A stretch of DNA of 7,814 nucleotides from CAYPEL01 sp964409635 (GTDB lineage Bacteria; Pseudomonadota; Gammaproteobacteria; DSM-19610), in the NCBI GenBank assembly GCA_964409635.1, contig CAYPEL010000134.1:1-7814 (forward strand), given 5' to 3'. Under the pieces are notes generated by a model. That model worked only from the letters and a program-made list of their open reading frames with translations. It did no database searches and had not been told where the DNA came from. Shown here piece by piece: positions 1 through 6,060 of the stretch. The position numbers were made by a program, and so were the translations under genes. Numbering within the stretch: position 1 is the stretch's first letter; each line of letters starts with the position of its first letter.

Positions 1-20
1 CGAATCAATATCAGAACCAA

Positions 21-49
21 TTGTCACCGATCCCTTTTCGCACTACTAT
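21..49 (+). promoter_or_regulatory. Candidate sigma70 promoter for the aspartic protease gene
   Basis: TTGTCA at 21-26 matches the -35 consensus at 5 of 6 positions. It is followed by a 17-base spacer and TACTAT at 44-49, which matches the -10 consensus at 4 of 6. This would start transcription near position 56, leaving a leader of about 47 nt. The call rests on motif and spacing only. All three forward frames are open from the window edge to at least position 87, so this stretch could instead be the tail of an upstream gene. Confidence 0.4.
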
Positions 50-102
50 ATTTATCCTCAGAAATGGCTCGATACCTGCCTGCAAAATAGGTACTACAAA
101 AC

Positions 103-1293
103 ATGCGTAAATTTACCGTTGGCGTTCTTATTTTTATCACAGGCTGGGGACTTGGTTGGTATACCAACAACCTTTGGGATACTGATCTTGGACAGTTTGT
201 CCAACTCGCTATACCCGATCAATCAGAACCCGTCAGCACTGCAGCACCGGTAGCAGCCACTAAACTGGCAGCACCTGTCCGCGCAGTTAATATAGCCACG
301 CTGTTACAACGTAATGAGTTTGATAGGGTACTGGAACGCTATGAAGCGTTACAATTTCAGACAGATAACCGGGCTGTGGTAGATGCCCGGACTCAGATTT
401 TATCTCACGCCCGTCAACTCATTACAGACCGTCGCTTCAATAAGGCAGAGCGTCTGTTACAACTTTTCCTGGTTGCAGCGCTCCGGGATGTGGAGGCCCG
501 CACCCTGTTAGCGGAAGTGTATCGCGGGGAAGAAGACTTTCGCGGCGCGATTGATCAACTCTATGAAGCCAAGGGGTATGCGTATCGTCCGGCCATGTTG
601 CAGCGTATTACCAAGCGTATACGGGTCATTGCAGGTGAACTCATTCAGTCACTAAAAAGTGACAACAATCAAAACGCGTTGCTCACGTTGTACCAGCACC
701 TCACCCAATTGGAACCCGGCCACGCACCCTGGTTCATGGGGCTCGCAACGGCACAGCTGGCGCTTGATGATAAACAGGCTGCCCGCCGTTCACTGCGCCT
801 GGTATCACAGGATCCCGATGTGGGTGCGCAAGCACAGACGATGCTCTCAAAACTGAGAATAGCGCTGGACGAGACACAAAATACAGAGTTACAGACTCCG
901 GCAACCGAGGTTGCCGGTATACCGTTACATCGCAGTGGCAACCATTTTATAGTCGACGCAAGCCCGGCCCGTGGCCGGGACATACGCTTGCTCATCGATA
1001 CAGGCGCATCCATAACGATCTTTACACCGGATGTATTTGAGCAACGCGGCATCCGCTATCAAGATACCGGCAGAACCGGTGTATTTAATACCGCAAACGG
1101 TCCAGTCCGGGCGCCAATTTATAAACTCGATTCGCTTGCGGTGGGTAACTGGCAGGTCAATCAACTCGAAGTAGGGATACTGGATCTAAAAGGCAGCTCA
1201 GCAATCGACGGTTTGTTAGGTATGAATTTTCTGAAGCATTTTCAGTTTTTTATTGATCAGAACGAAGCCAAGCTTCGACTTTCATTTAATTAG
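103..1293 (+). CDS. Membrane-anchored TPR/retropepsin-like aspartic protease
   Basis: A 396-residue protein, probably a membrane-tethered aspartic peptidase of the retropepsin-like clan AA. Residues 4-20 form one hydrophobic segment after a short basic N-terminus, suggesting a signal anchor with the rest in the periplasm. A Pro/Ala-rich linker (about 40-60) leads to helical TPR-like repeats (about 64-160 and 185-245, with phrases such as RRFNKAERLL and LLAEVYRGEEDFRGAI). The C-terminal domain (about 270-396) has the catalytic motif DTGAS at 299-303, preceded by hydrophobic LLI, and ends with the typical DGLLGMNFL at 369-377. A single DTG motif implies that two subunits form one active site, as in retropepsins. 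The ATG at 103 has a weak AGG at 89-91, 11 nt upstream. The gene stands alone; the csp terminator lies about 90 nt downstream. The substrate is unknown. The protease domain is confident; the TPR reading is moderate. Confidence 0.85.
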   Translation: MRKFTVGVLIFITGWGLGWYTNNLWDTDLGQFVQLAIPDQSEPVSTAAPVAATKLAAPVRAVNIATLLQRNEFDRVLERYEALQFQTDNRAVVDARTQILSHARQLITDRRFNKAERLLQLFLVAALRDVEARTLLAEVYRGEEDFRGAIDQLYEAKGYAYRPAMLQRITKRIRVIAGELIQSLKSDNNQNALLTLYQHLTQLEPGHAPWFMGLATAQLALDDKQAARRSLRLVSQDPDVGAQAQTMLSKLRIALDETQNTELQTPATEVAGIPLHRSGNHFIVDASPARGRDIRLLIDTGASITIFTPDVFEQRGIRYQDTGRTGVFNTANGPVRAPIYKLDSLAVGNWQVNQLEVGILDLKGSSAIDGLLGMNFLKHFQFFIDQNEAKLRLSFN

Positions 1294-1379
1294 CAAGGGT
1301 TGAGCATGGTGTGATAACTGCATTGAAGCCTAAGGGAAACTCAGATTTAGACGTGCAACCAGGCGTATAGACAAGCAAA

Positions 1380-1407
1380 AAAGAACCCCGCCGAAGCGGG
1401 GTTCTTT
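1380..1407 (-). terminator. Rho-independent terminator of the cold shock gene
   Basis: A perfect 12-bp inverted repeat (1380-1391 with 1396-1407) encloses a 4-base loop. On the minus strand the loop reads TTCG closed by C-G, the hyperstable UUCG tetraloop, and the stem runs into TTTTTT, as expected of an intrinsic terminator. It lies 27 nt after the csp stop codon. On the plus strand the stem ends in only TTT, so it may also act weakly on the protease gene that ends at 1293. A smaller hairpin, ATCGG/CCGAT at 1410-1424, lies between it and csp. Confidence 0.9.
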
Positions 1408-1433
1408 GTATCGGTTAATCCGATGGGTCTTGC

Positions 1434-1634
1434 TTAGGCAGTAACGTTTGCCGCTTGCAGTCCCTTGGGACCTTTTTCTACTTCAAATGTGACCGCTTGA
1501 CCTTCAGCCAGGGTTTTGAAACCCGAGCCCTGGATCGCGTTAAAATGTACGAATACATCGTCGCCGCCGTCATCCTGTGAAATAAATCCAAAACCTTTGG
1601 TTTCGTTAAACCACTTTACTGTACCTGTAGCCAT
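1434..1634 (-). CDS. Cold shock protein, CspA family
   Basis: A 66-residue, single cold-shock-domain protein that binds single-stranded RNA and DNA and acts as an RNA chaperone in the cytoplasm. It starts MATGTVKWFNETKGFGFI, with the RNP1 motif KGFGFI at 13-18 and the RNP2 motif VFVHF at 27-31, and its length is normal for the family. The ATG at 1634 is preceded by AAGGT at 1644-1648, nine bases upstream. A strong candidate promoter lies about 120 nt upstream, so the transcript has a long leader as in cold-inducible cspA genes. A UUCG terminator follows, so it is a single-gene unit. Which Csp paralogue this is cannot be told from sequence alone; cold induction is inferred from the leader. Confidence 0.97.
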   Translation of the reverse strand: MATGTVKWFNETKGFGFISQDDGGDDVFVHFNAIQGSGFKTLAEGQAVTFEVEKGPKGLQAANVTA

Positions 1635-1745
1635 AAAACTTTTACCTTATTTAATTAAACAATATAGAGTGTTGCATACAGGTAATGAAACGAGAAATAC
1701 ATGGGGGTAACACGGAGGGAACAACCAAAACTGCGTGTAACAATA

Positions 1746-1756
1746 TCTGTAGCTGT
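1746..1756 (-). promoter_or_regulatory. Possible cold box in the csp leader
   Basis: On the minus strand this reads ACAGCTACAGA, matching 7 of 11 positions of the E. coli cspA cold box TGACGTACAGA, including the full UACAGA end. It lies at the predicted 5' end of the csp transcript, the same place as in cspA. It also belongs to a short tandem CTACAG repeat. The match is partial, so this is a suggestion based on position and sequence. Confidence 0.35.
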
Positions 1757-1760
1757 AGAT

Positions 1761-1789
1761 ACTATATGGGCATCTTTTTGGTTTTGCAA
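1761..1789 (-). promoter_or_regulatory. Sigma70-type promoter for csp
   Basis: On the minus strand, TTGCAA (1784-1789) and TATAGT (1761-1766) are separated by exactly 17 bases; the first matches the -35 consensus at 4 of 6 positions and the second the -10 consensus at 5 of 6. Transcription would start near 1754, giving a leader of about 120 nt before the csp ATG. A second -10-like sequence, TATATT, lies closer to the gene (about 1661-1666) but has only a poor -35 partner. Confidence 0.6.
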
Positions 1790-1801
1790 GGTATATTGAC
1801 T

Positions 1802-1946
1802 AAAAATATAAGGTTTATGCTTTAAATTACTTGCTTAATGTTCGAGTATCACGAATCTGATGCGATATTTCGGCTAATTCCCCCTGTCATTATCTTTGCT
1901 CTATTTGAGCGCACGGGGAGTTCTGTAGGCGCAGCATAAAATTCGA
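1802..1946. other. Intergenic stretch with no recognised feature
   Basis: This is the remainder of the 312-base gap between csp and the glutaredoxin-like gene. I see no gene and no convincing terminator for the dbpA operon that ends at 1947. The only structure is a weak GCTC/GAGC hairpin near 1898-1910 with no T tract. Confidence 0.5.
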
Positions 1947-2339
1947 TCAGAGTGTAGCGAAGCGTTCTTTCAGATATTTAATAATATCATTAGACTCGTA
2001 AAGCCATGTCACCTTACCGTTTTCTTCAGGAATACGCAGGCAGGGGACTTTGACTTCACCACCGCCTGCCAGCAACTCCTGGCGGCTGGGCGCGTGCTTT
2101 TGAGCATCGCGGGTTTCGATTTTGAGCGACAGGCGTTTGATCGCGCGCCGGGCTTTTACGCAGAACGGGCAAGTGAGGAACTGATACATGACGAGGTCTT
2201 TGGTTTGTGCATCAATTCGTTGCTGATCTTCCGGGGCGCGTTTGATACCGCGTGGTGTGGTCAGCCAGTCGGCGGTCAGCATGATCGGGCCGATGATGGC
2301 GCGAATGCCTTTAAAAAAATATCGAATGATGTATCGCAT
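1947..2339 (-). CDS. Glutaredoxin-like protein with N-terminal membrane segment
   Basis: A 130-residue thioredoxin-fold protein, expected to carry out glutathione- or thiol-dependent disulfide exchange. The N-terminus (about 3-24) is hydrophobic with basic residues and could be a membrane anchor or amphipathic helix. The redox motif CPFC is at 57-60 in the context YQFLTCPFCVKARRAI, typical of glutaredoxins and of the N-terminal domain of glutathione S-transferases. The cis-proline motif is KVPC at 97-100, followed by the glutathione-side motif YESNDIIKYL at 114-123. The ATG lies 5 nt after the stop codon of the DsbA-like gene, with no clear ribosome binding site, so translation is probably coupled. 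It is the last gene of the dbpA unit. The fold and motif are secure; the partner substrate is unknown. Confidence 0.85.
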   Translation of the reverse strand: MRYIIRYFFKGIRAIIGPIMLTADWLTTPRGIKRAPEDQQRIDAQTKDLVMYQFLTCPFCVKARRAIKRLSLKIETRDAQKHAPSRQELLAGGGEVKVPCLRIPEENGKVTWLYESNDIIKYLKERFATL

Positions 2340-2344
2340 TTCGT

Positions 2345-2977
2345 CTATATCCGGTCGTTCTGTTTGATTTGTCGGTAGAGTATATCAGGATCGTTGTAGT
2401 CCACTTGCAGTCTGTTTACCGTCTCATTGCGCTTTAATACGACACTCGGAAAACTGCTCACGCCCAGTTCACGGCAGAATCGTATTTCGGATAAGAGTAA
2501 TTGTTGGGTTTCATGTGAGGTGATATCTTGTGTGAATTGTGTGGTATCCAGATCCAGTTCGTGTGCAAGTTCAATCAATACCACATTATCAGAAGGATTC
2601 TTTGCCTTTAAATAATAGGCTGTTTGGATGGCAAGGATCATGGGTGTTGCAAGTGCGGGTTGCTGGAGCCTGGTTGCAATCACCGCGCGGCACGCTGGAT
2701 AGGTGGAGCGGCGAGGTTGGCAGCGCGTCCAGAAGTCATAATTAAATTCCGTACCGGGTATGGTTTGCTGGATATTTTTCCAGTTGTCGCGGATGTGAAC
2801 TTGCATAGCCTGCGGCATCGGCGCAGCTGAATCCGGCGCCAGTCCGCCGAGCAGATAGTGCACCGGTATCGAGTTATCTAATTTCTCAAGCACAGAGAGC
2901 CAGGTTGAGCGAAAGCCCCAGCACCAGCTACACATCGGGTCATGTAGGTAATACAGGGTAGTTGGAGAGGTTGTCAT
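2345..2977 (-). CDS. Cytosolic DsbA-family thiol oxidoreductase
   Basis: A 210-residue DsbA/FrnE-like protein, resembling the predicted protein-disulfide isomerases of the COG3531 type. The active-site CSWC is at 16-19 inside the family phrase DPMCSWCWGF. A helical insert follows, and the cis-proline region GVSSFPSVV is at 172-180 (Pro177). There is no signal peptide before the CXXC, so it should act in the cytoplasm, unlike true DsbA. Extra cysteines are at 86, 96 and 168. The start lies 12 nt after the dbpA stop, with no purine-rich ribosome binding site, which suggests coupling to dbpA translation. The next gene, 5 nt downstream, is another thioredoxin-fold protein, so the two may share a redox role. 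The family assignment is strong; the exact substrate is unknown. Confidence 0.88.
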   Translation of the reverse strand: MTTSPTTLYYLHDPMCSWCWGFRSTWLSVLEKLDNSIPVHYLLGGLAPDSAAPMPQAMQVHIRDNWKNIQQTIPGTEFNYDFWTRCQPRRSTYPACRAVIATRLQQPALATPMILAIQTAYYLKAKNPSDNVVLIELAHELDLDTTQFTQDITSHETQQLLLSEIRFCRELGVSSFPSVVLKRNETVNRLQVDYNDPDILYRQIKQNDRI

Positions 2978-2989
2978 AGCGGCCAGTGA

Positions 2990-4372
2990 TTAACGTAGTT
3001 TTCGTACTTTAAATTTTCGCCCTTTGATTTTACCTTCAGTGAGTATTTTCAATGCCTGCTTGGCTATCGGGCGGTCTATGGCCACAAAAGCGATAGTATC
3101 AAAAATATCAATTTTACCAATTTGTTTGCCAGGCAGCTGAGTGTTGACGGTCAATGCGCCTAAAATATCACCCGCACGCACCTTGTTTTTGCGGCCACCA
3201 TTGATACACAGCGTGACCATCGGTGGGCTGAGCTTGAAATTCTCCCGGCTCTTAAGCGAAGTCACTTTATCTATTTTCACAGGAAGATTTTGAAAATCTT
3301 CTACTGCATTTACTTTTTTTGCTTCGGAGGCCATGAATAAACTCAGCGCCAGGCCCTGCTTGCCCGCACGGCCGGTGCGTCCGATCCGGTGAATATGGAT
3401 TTCCGGATCCGGCGACAACTCGAAATTAATCACGGCCTGTAAATCTTTAATATCCAGTCCACGTGCAGCGACATCGGTTGCGATCAGGATAGAACTGCTT
3501 TTATTGGAAAACTGCACCAGCACCTGGTCACGTTCTTTTTGGTCAAGGTCGCCGTGCAAGGCCAGTGCGTGAAATCCCTGCTGCCATAGGGTGTCGGCCA
3601 GCTCCTGGCATTGTTGCTTGCGATTGCAAAAGACTACACTGGATTCGGGCTGGTAATGTTCTAGCAGGGCGGTTAATGTTTTGGTTCTGTCGCCTTTTTG
3701 TATTTCGTAGAAGACTTGTTTTATATTTTTATCGTCATGCAAAGTATCTACGCGAATATCAACAGGATTTTTCTGGATTGCTTTACTGATTTCTTTTATT
3801 TCATCTGAATAGGTCGCCGAAAATAACAGGGTTTGCCGCTGTTGTGGTGTCTCGTCAATTATTAGCATGATGTCGTCATGGAATCCCATGTCCAGCATGC
3901 GGTCGGCTTCGTCCAGTACCAACATGTTTAACCTATCCAGTTTTAGTGTGCCTTTTTGTAGATGTTTTAACACCCGGCCTGGTGTGCCTACCACGATGTG
4001 CGGGTTACGTGACAGTGAGGCAAGTTGTGGGCCTATGGGTTTTCCGCCGCACAATGTAAGCACATTGGTATTAGGTATTGATCGTGCCAGGCGGCGGATT
4101 TCCTTGCTTACCTGGTCGGCGAGCTCACGCGTAGGACATAGCACCAGTGACTGGGTTGTGTAAGTTTGTGCATCCAGTTTATGGAGTAAGCCAATGCCAA
4201 ATGCGGCGGTTTTTCCGCTGCCGGTTTTTGCCTGTGCCTGTACGTCTTTATCTTCTAAAATAGCGGGCAGGCTTTGAGCCTGGATGGGCGTCATGACGTG
4301 GTAGCCGAGTGACTGCAGGTTGGCTAGCAAGCCGGGTGTTAGGTGTAGGGATGTGAAAGCGGTGGTTGTCAC
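2990..4372 (-). CDS. dbpA: ATP-dependent RNA helicase DbpA
   Basis: A 460-residue DEAD-box helicase that acts late in assembly of the large ribosomal subunit by unwinding RNA next to hairpin 92 of 23S rRNA. All helicase motifs are present: Q motif TPIQAQSLP (28-36), motif I AKTGSGKT (48-55), PTRELA (80-85), TPGR (130-133), DEAD (154-157), SAT (185-187), ATDVAARGLDI (298-308) and HRIGRTGR (328-335). The C-terminal domain (about 385-460, from MVTLCINGGRKNKV to GRKFKVRKLR) is the DbpA RNA-binding module that gives 23S specificity and separates it from RhlE, SrmB and CsdA. Length matches E. coli DbpA (457). The start codon is GTG at 4372, with a modest GGAT at 4377-4380. It is the first gene of a unit with the two thiol oxidoreductase genes. 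Confidence 0.96.
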   Translation of the reverse strand: MTTTAFTSLHLTPGLLANLQSLGYHVMTPIQAQSLPAILEDKDVQAQAKTGSGKTAAFGIGLLHKLDAQTYTTQSLVLCPTRELADQVSKEIRRLARSIPNTNVLTLCGGKPIGPQLASLSRNPHIVVGTPGRVLKHLQKGTLKLDRLNMLVLDEADRMLDMGFHDDIMLIIDETPQQRQTLLFSATYSDEIKEISKAIQKNPVDIRVDTLHDDKNIKQVFYEIQKGDRTKTLTALLEHYQPESSVVFCNRKQQCQELADTLWQQGFHALALHGDLDQKERDQVLVQFSNKSSSILIATDVAARGLDIKDLQAVINFELSPDPEIHIHRIGRTGRAGKQGLALSLFMASEAKKVNAVEDFQNLPVKIDKVTSLKSRENFKLSPPMVTLCINGGRKNKVRAGDILGALTVNTQLPGKQIGKIDIFDTIAFVAIDRPIAKQALKILTEGKIKGRKFKVRKLR

Positions 4373-4396
4373 GGAAATCCGGCAATTTTTGTGAGC

Positions 4397-4402
4397 AGTA
4401 TA
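4397..4402 (-). promoter_or_regulatory. dbpA: Possible -10 box for the dbpA operon
   Basis: TATACT on the minus strand lies 24 nt upstream of the dbpA GTG and matches the -10 consensus at 5 of 6 positions. No good -35 hexamer is seen at 16-18 bases, so this is a weak call. Confidence 0.3.
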
Positions 4403-4451
4403 TAGCTGGTGGATGATACCAGATTAGCCTGTCTGGGTTAGCGGAGTCCTT

Positions 4452-4475
4452 GTTTAAATCAGGGGTTCCCTAAGT
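4452..4475 (-). repeat. Short sequence resembling an end of the 5411-5577 element
   Basis: On the minus strand this contains TAGGGAACCCCT, which matches the terminal repeat of the 5411-5577 element (TAGGGCACCTCT) at 10 of 12 positions, followed by an AT-rich run. It may be a solo or decayed repeat end lying in the divergent promoter region between dbpA and rlmA. No partner end is visible nearby, so chance similarity remains possible. Confidence 0.3.
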
Positions 4476-4503
4476 TATTACAGGCTAGTTGTGAATTTAG
4501 AAT
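4475..4503 (+). promoter_or_regulatory. rlmA: Candidate promoter for rlmA
   Basis: TAGAAT at 4498-4503 matches the -10 consensus at 5 of 6 positions. A poor -35-like TTATTA lies 17 bases upstream at 4475-4480. Transcription would start near 4510, leaving a short leader of about 33 nt that contains the ribosome binding site. Confidence 0.35.
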
Positions 4504-4542
4504 GCCATTAGACGGGGGCGAGAAGGGTGAAGGTGTAAATTA

Positions 4543-5415
4543 ATGGATATTATAAAGACACATAATCTGGCTTGCCCAATTGACGGAACACGGTTTGTGC
4601 AGTGCGAAAATCAACTGGTCTGCGCAAACGGACACAGCTTTGATATTGCCCGCCAGGGCTACGTCAATCTGCTACCCGTACAGCAAAAACGCTCGAAGCA
4701 GCCCGGCGACAGTAAAGCGATGGTGTTGGCTAGAGTGCAGTTTTTAAAGTCAGGTCTGTATGAACCAATCGCCAATAAGCTGGCGGAGAACGTGTTTTCA
4801 CAGATTGCAGGCATCAAAGAATTCTGCTTGCTGGATGCAGGTTGTGGTGAAGGCTACTATCTTGATCGAATATTCAAGGCACTAAAGGATAGGTTCGGTC
4901 GCAGTGAATGCTCCTTTATCGGACTTGATATATCAAAAGAGGCGATAGCTCAGGCGGCAAAAAGAAACCAACTCATAACCTGGCTGGTTGGCACAAACAG
5001 GCAGCCACCTGTAGAAGATGCCAGTGTTGACGTCATTGTCTGTGTGTTTGGATTCCAGAGTTTTGAGGGATTTTATAAAATATTAAAACCGGGAGGCAAG
5101 GTTATTCTTGTCGATCCGGGTATAGATCATTTAAAAGAATTGAGAGAAATAATCTATTCAACGGTCAAAAAGACAGACTCGCCTGAGCTTGCAAGTAGTG
5201 AGATTAAAAACTTCTCTTTGTTGGATAGGCAGCGGCTTCAATTTAAAACCGGTGTAATCGACCATCAAGGTATTACTAATTTACTCATGATGACGCCACA
5301 TTTTTACAGAGCAACAAAAGAAGGCAAAGCAGCGGTCGGAAATTTACAGGAACTGGATTTAACAGTCGACGTGACTTTTAGTATCTTGGGGAAAAGTGAC
5401 GAAAAATGCTTATAG
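4543..5415 (+). CDS. rlmA: 23S rRNA (guanine-N1-)-methyltransferase RlmA
   Basis: A 290-residue SAM-dependent methyltransferase, expected to make m1G at position 745 of 23S rRNA. The N-terminal zinc domain has C11, D14, C27 and H31 at the spacing of the E. coli ligands C5, C8, C21 and H25, so Asp replaces the second Cys; C21 is an extra cysteine. The family phrase GYVNLLPVQ is at 39-47. SAM motif I is LLDAGCGEGYY (96-106), the acidic ribose-binding loop GLDIS is at 127-131, LKPGGKVILV is at 181-190, and the late motif LMMTPHFYRA is at 248-257. The ATG at 4543 has AAGG at 4530-4533. It is about 20 residues longer than the 269-residue E. coli protein. The segment VCVFGFQSF (166-174) lacks the proline usually seen in this loop. 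The coding sequence is AT-rich towards its 3' half (18 of 60 bases G+C at 5101-5160). The stop codon lies inside the inverted repeat element. Confidence 0.9.
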   Translation: MDIIKTHNLACPIDGTRFVQCENQLVCANGHSFDIARQGYVNLLPVQQKRSKQPGDSKAMVLARVQFLKSGLYEPIANKLAENVFSQIAGIKEFCLLDAGCGEGYYLDRIFKALKDRFGRSECSFIGLDISKEAIAQAAKRNQLITWLVGTNRQPPVEDASVDVIVCVFGFQSFEGFYKILKPGGKVILVDPGIDHLKELREIIYSTVKKTDSPELASSEIKNFSLLDRQRLQFKTGVIDHQGITNLLMMTPHFYRATKEGKAAVGNLQELDLTVDVTFSILGKSDEKCL

Positions 5416-5577
5416 GGCACCTCTATTAATTGTGGGTGAGAAAGATTGAGAGCCAAAATATTCAAGATTAAGGCGAAATCCGCACGTAATAGCAGGCTAT
5501 TGCGAAGGATTTCAACGCAGAGATTGGATATTTTGGACTCAAGATTTCCACCCATCAATTAATAGAGGTGCCCTATA
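5411..5577. repeat. MITE-like palindromic element with 22-bp terminal inverted repeats
   Basis: A 167-bp palindrome. The ends, 5411-5432 and 5556-5577, are perfect 22-bp inverted repeats beginning TATAGGGCACCTCTATTAAT. Symmetry continues inwards with small mismatches: the CCAAAATAT block (5453-5461 with 5528-5536), GAAATCC (5475-5481 with 5507-5513) and AATAGC (5488-5493 with 5496-5501), centred near 5494. No transposase is present. The ends offer a possible TA target duplication, which would fit mobilisation in trans by an IS630/mariner-like enzyme, but other target sizes cannot be excluded. It sits exactly between the convergent rlmA and NYN genes and supplies the TAG stop of each. A transcript from either strand would fold into a long hairpin, so it probably also acts as a bidirectional terminator or 3'-end stabiliser, although no T tract follows. 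Confidence 0.85.
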
Positions 5578-6046
5578 GTAATAAGTCATCCTCAATGGGG
5601 TGCCAGTGACTAGCGGAAGCAATAAGCGAGTTAGCGGTAAGTGCAGATACGCCATAGACTTCAGTGCTAACGCCATAGTCAGTTTCTATTTTATCCAACA
5701 ACAAGTCGAAATCACCATCACCCGATAGCAGTACGACGGTATCAACATGTTGCGCAGTTTCGAGGATGTCAATGGTAATCCCCACGTCCCAATCACCCTT
5801 GGCTGAGCCATCGCTGCGCTGAATATAGGGCTTAAGCTTTACTTTGAAGCCTATATGTTTGAGCGCGTCCTGGAATTTGAGTTGCCCGTCATCGCCACGG
5901 TGGGTTGCATAGGCTAGCGCAGTAACGATCTCACCTTCTGAGCTAATACGCTGCCACAGCTTCCGGTAATTAAACTGGCGGCCGTAGGCTTGCCGGGTGG
6001 TGTAATAAATATTCTGCACATCGGCAAAAACGGCAATCTTTTTCAC
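5573..6046 (-). CDS. NYN domain (LabA/DUF88-like) putative ribonuclease
   Basis: A 157-residue single-domain protein with the PIN-like NYN fold, a family that includes metal-dependent ribonucleases. The acidic residues of the active site are visible: D9 in FADVQN (7-12), KGDWDVGITIDI at 83-94 (D85, D87 and D93), and SGDGDFDLLL at 108-117 (D110 and D112). The protein ends soon after the last strand region (STEVYGVSA, 127-135), and its length is normal for small LabA-like proteins. The start is GTG at 6046 with a weak GAAGA just upstream. It begins 14 nt after the ABC-F gene stops, so the two are probably co-transcribed. Its stop codon lies inside the inverted repeat at 5556-5577. The fold is well supported; RNase activity and target are inferred from the family. 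Confidence 0.85.
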   Translation of the reverse strand: MKKIAVFADVQNIYYTTRQAYGRQFNYRKLWQRISSEGEIVTALAYATHRGDDGQLKFQDALKHIGFKVKLKPYIQRSDGSAKGDWDVGITIDILETAQHVDTVVLLSGDGDFDLLLDKIETDYGVSTEVYGVSALTANSLIASASHWHPIEDDLLL

Positions 6047-6060
6047 GTCTTCAGCGATGG

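Noticed and set aside
669..1052. A 127-residue minus-strand open frame inside the protease gene
   Set aside because: It is antisense to a well-supported gene, its composition is low-complexity Ser/Cys-rich, and it has no recognisable motif.
1516..1710. A 64-residue plus-strand open frame antisense to csp
   Set aside because: It is the shadow of the highly conserved csp gene, with no family resemblance and no ribosome binding site.
1898..1910. A terminator for the dbpA operon
   Set aside because: The stem is only 4 bp and no T tract follows on the minus strand.
5304..5558. An 84-residue minus-strand open frame across the palindromic element and the end of rlmA
   Set aside because: It is antisense to rlmA, half of it is palindromic repeat, it has no recognisable domain, and the repeat explains the open frame.
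4452..5577. rlmA as cargo of a transposon bounded by the two TAGGG-type repeats
   Set aside because: The 4452-4475 repeat faces the wrong way to be the left end of an element spanning rlmA, and 5411-5577 is a complete palindrome in itself.
5411..5577. A CRISPR repeat or attachment site
   Set aside because: There are no repeated spacers, no integrase and no tRNA; the structure is a single inverted repeat.
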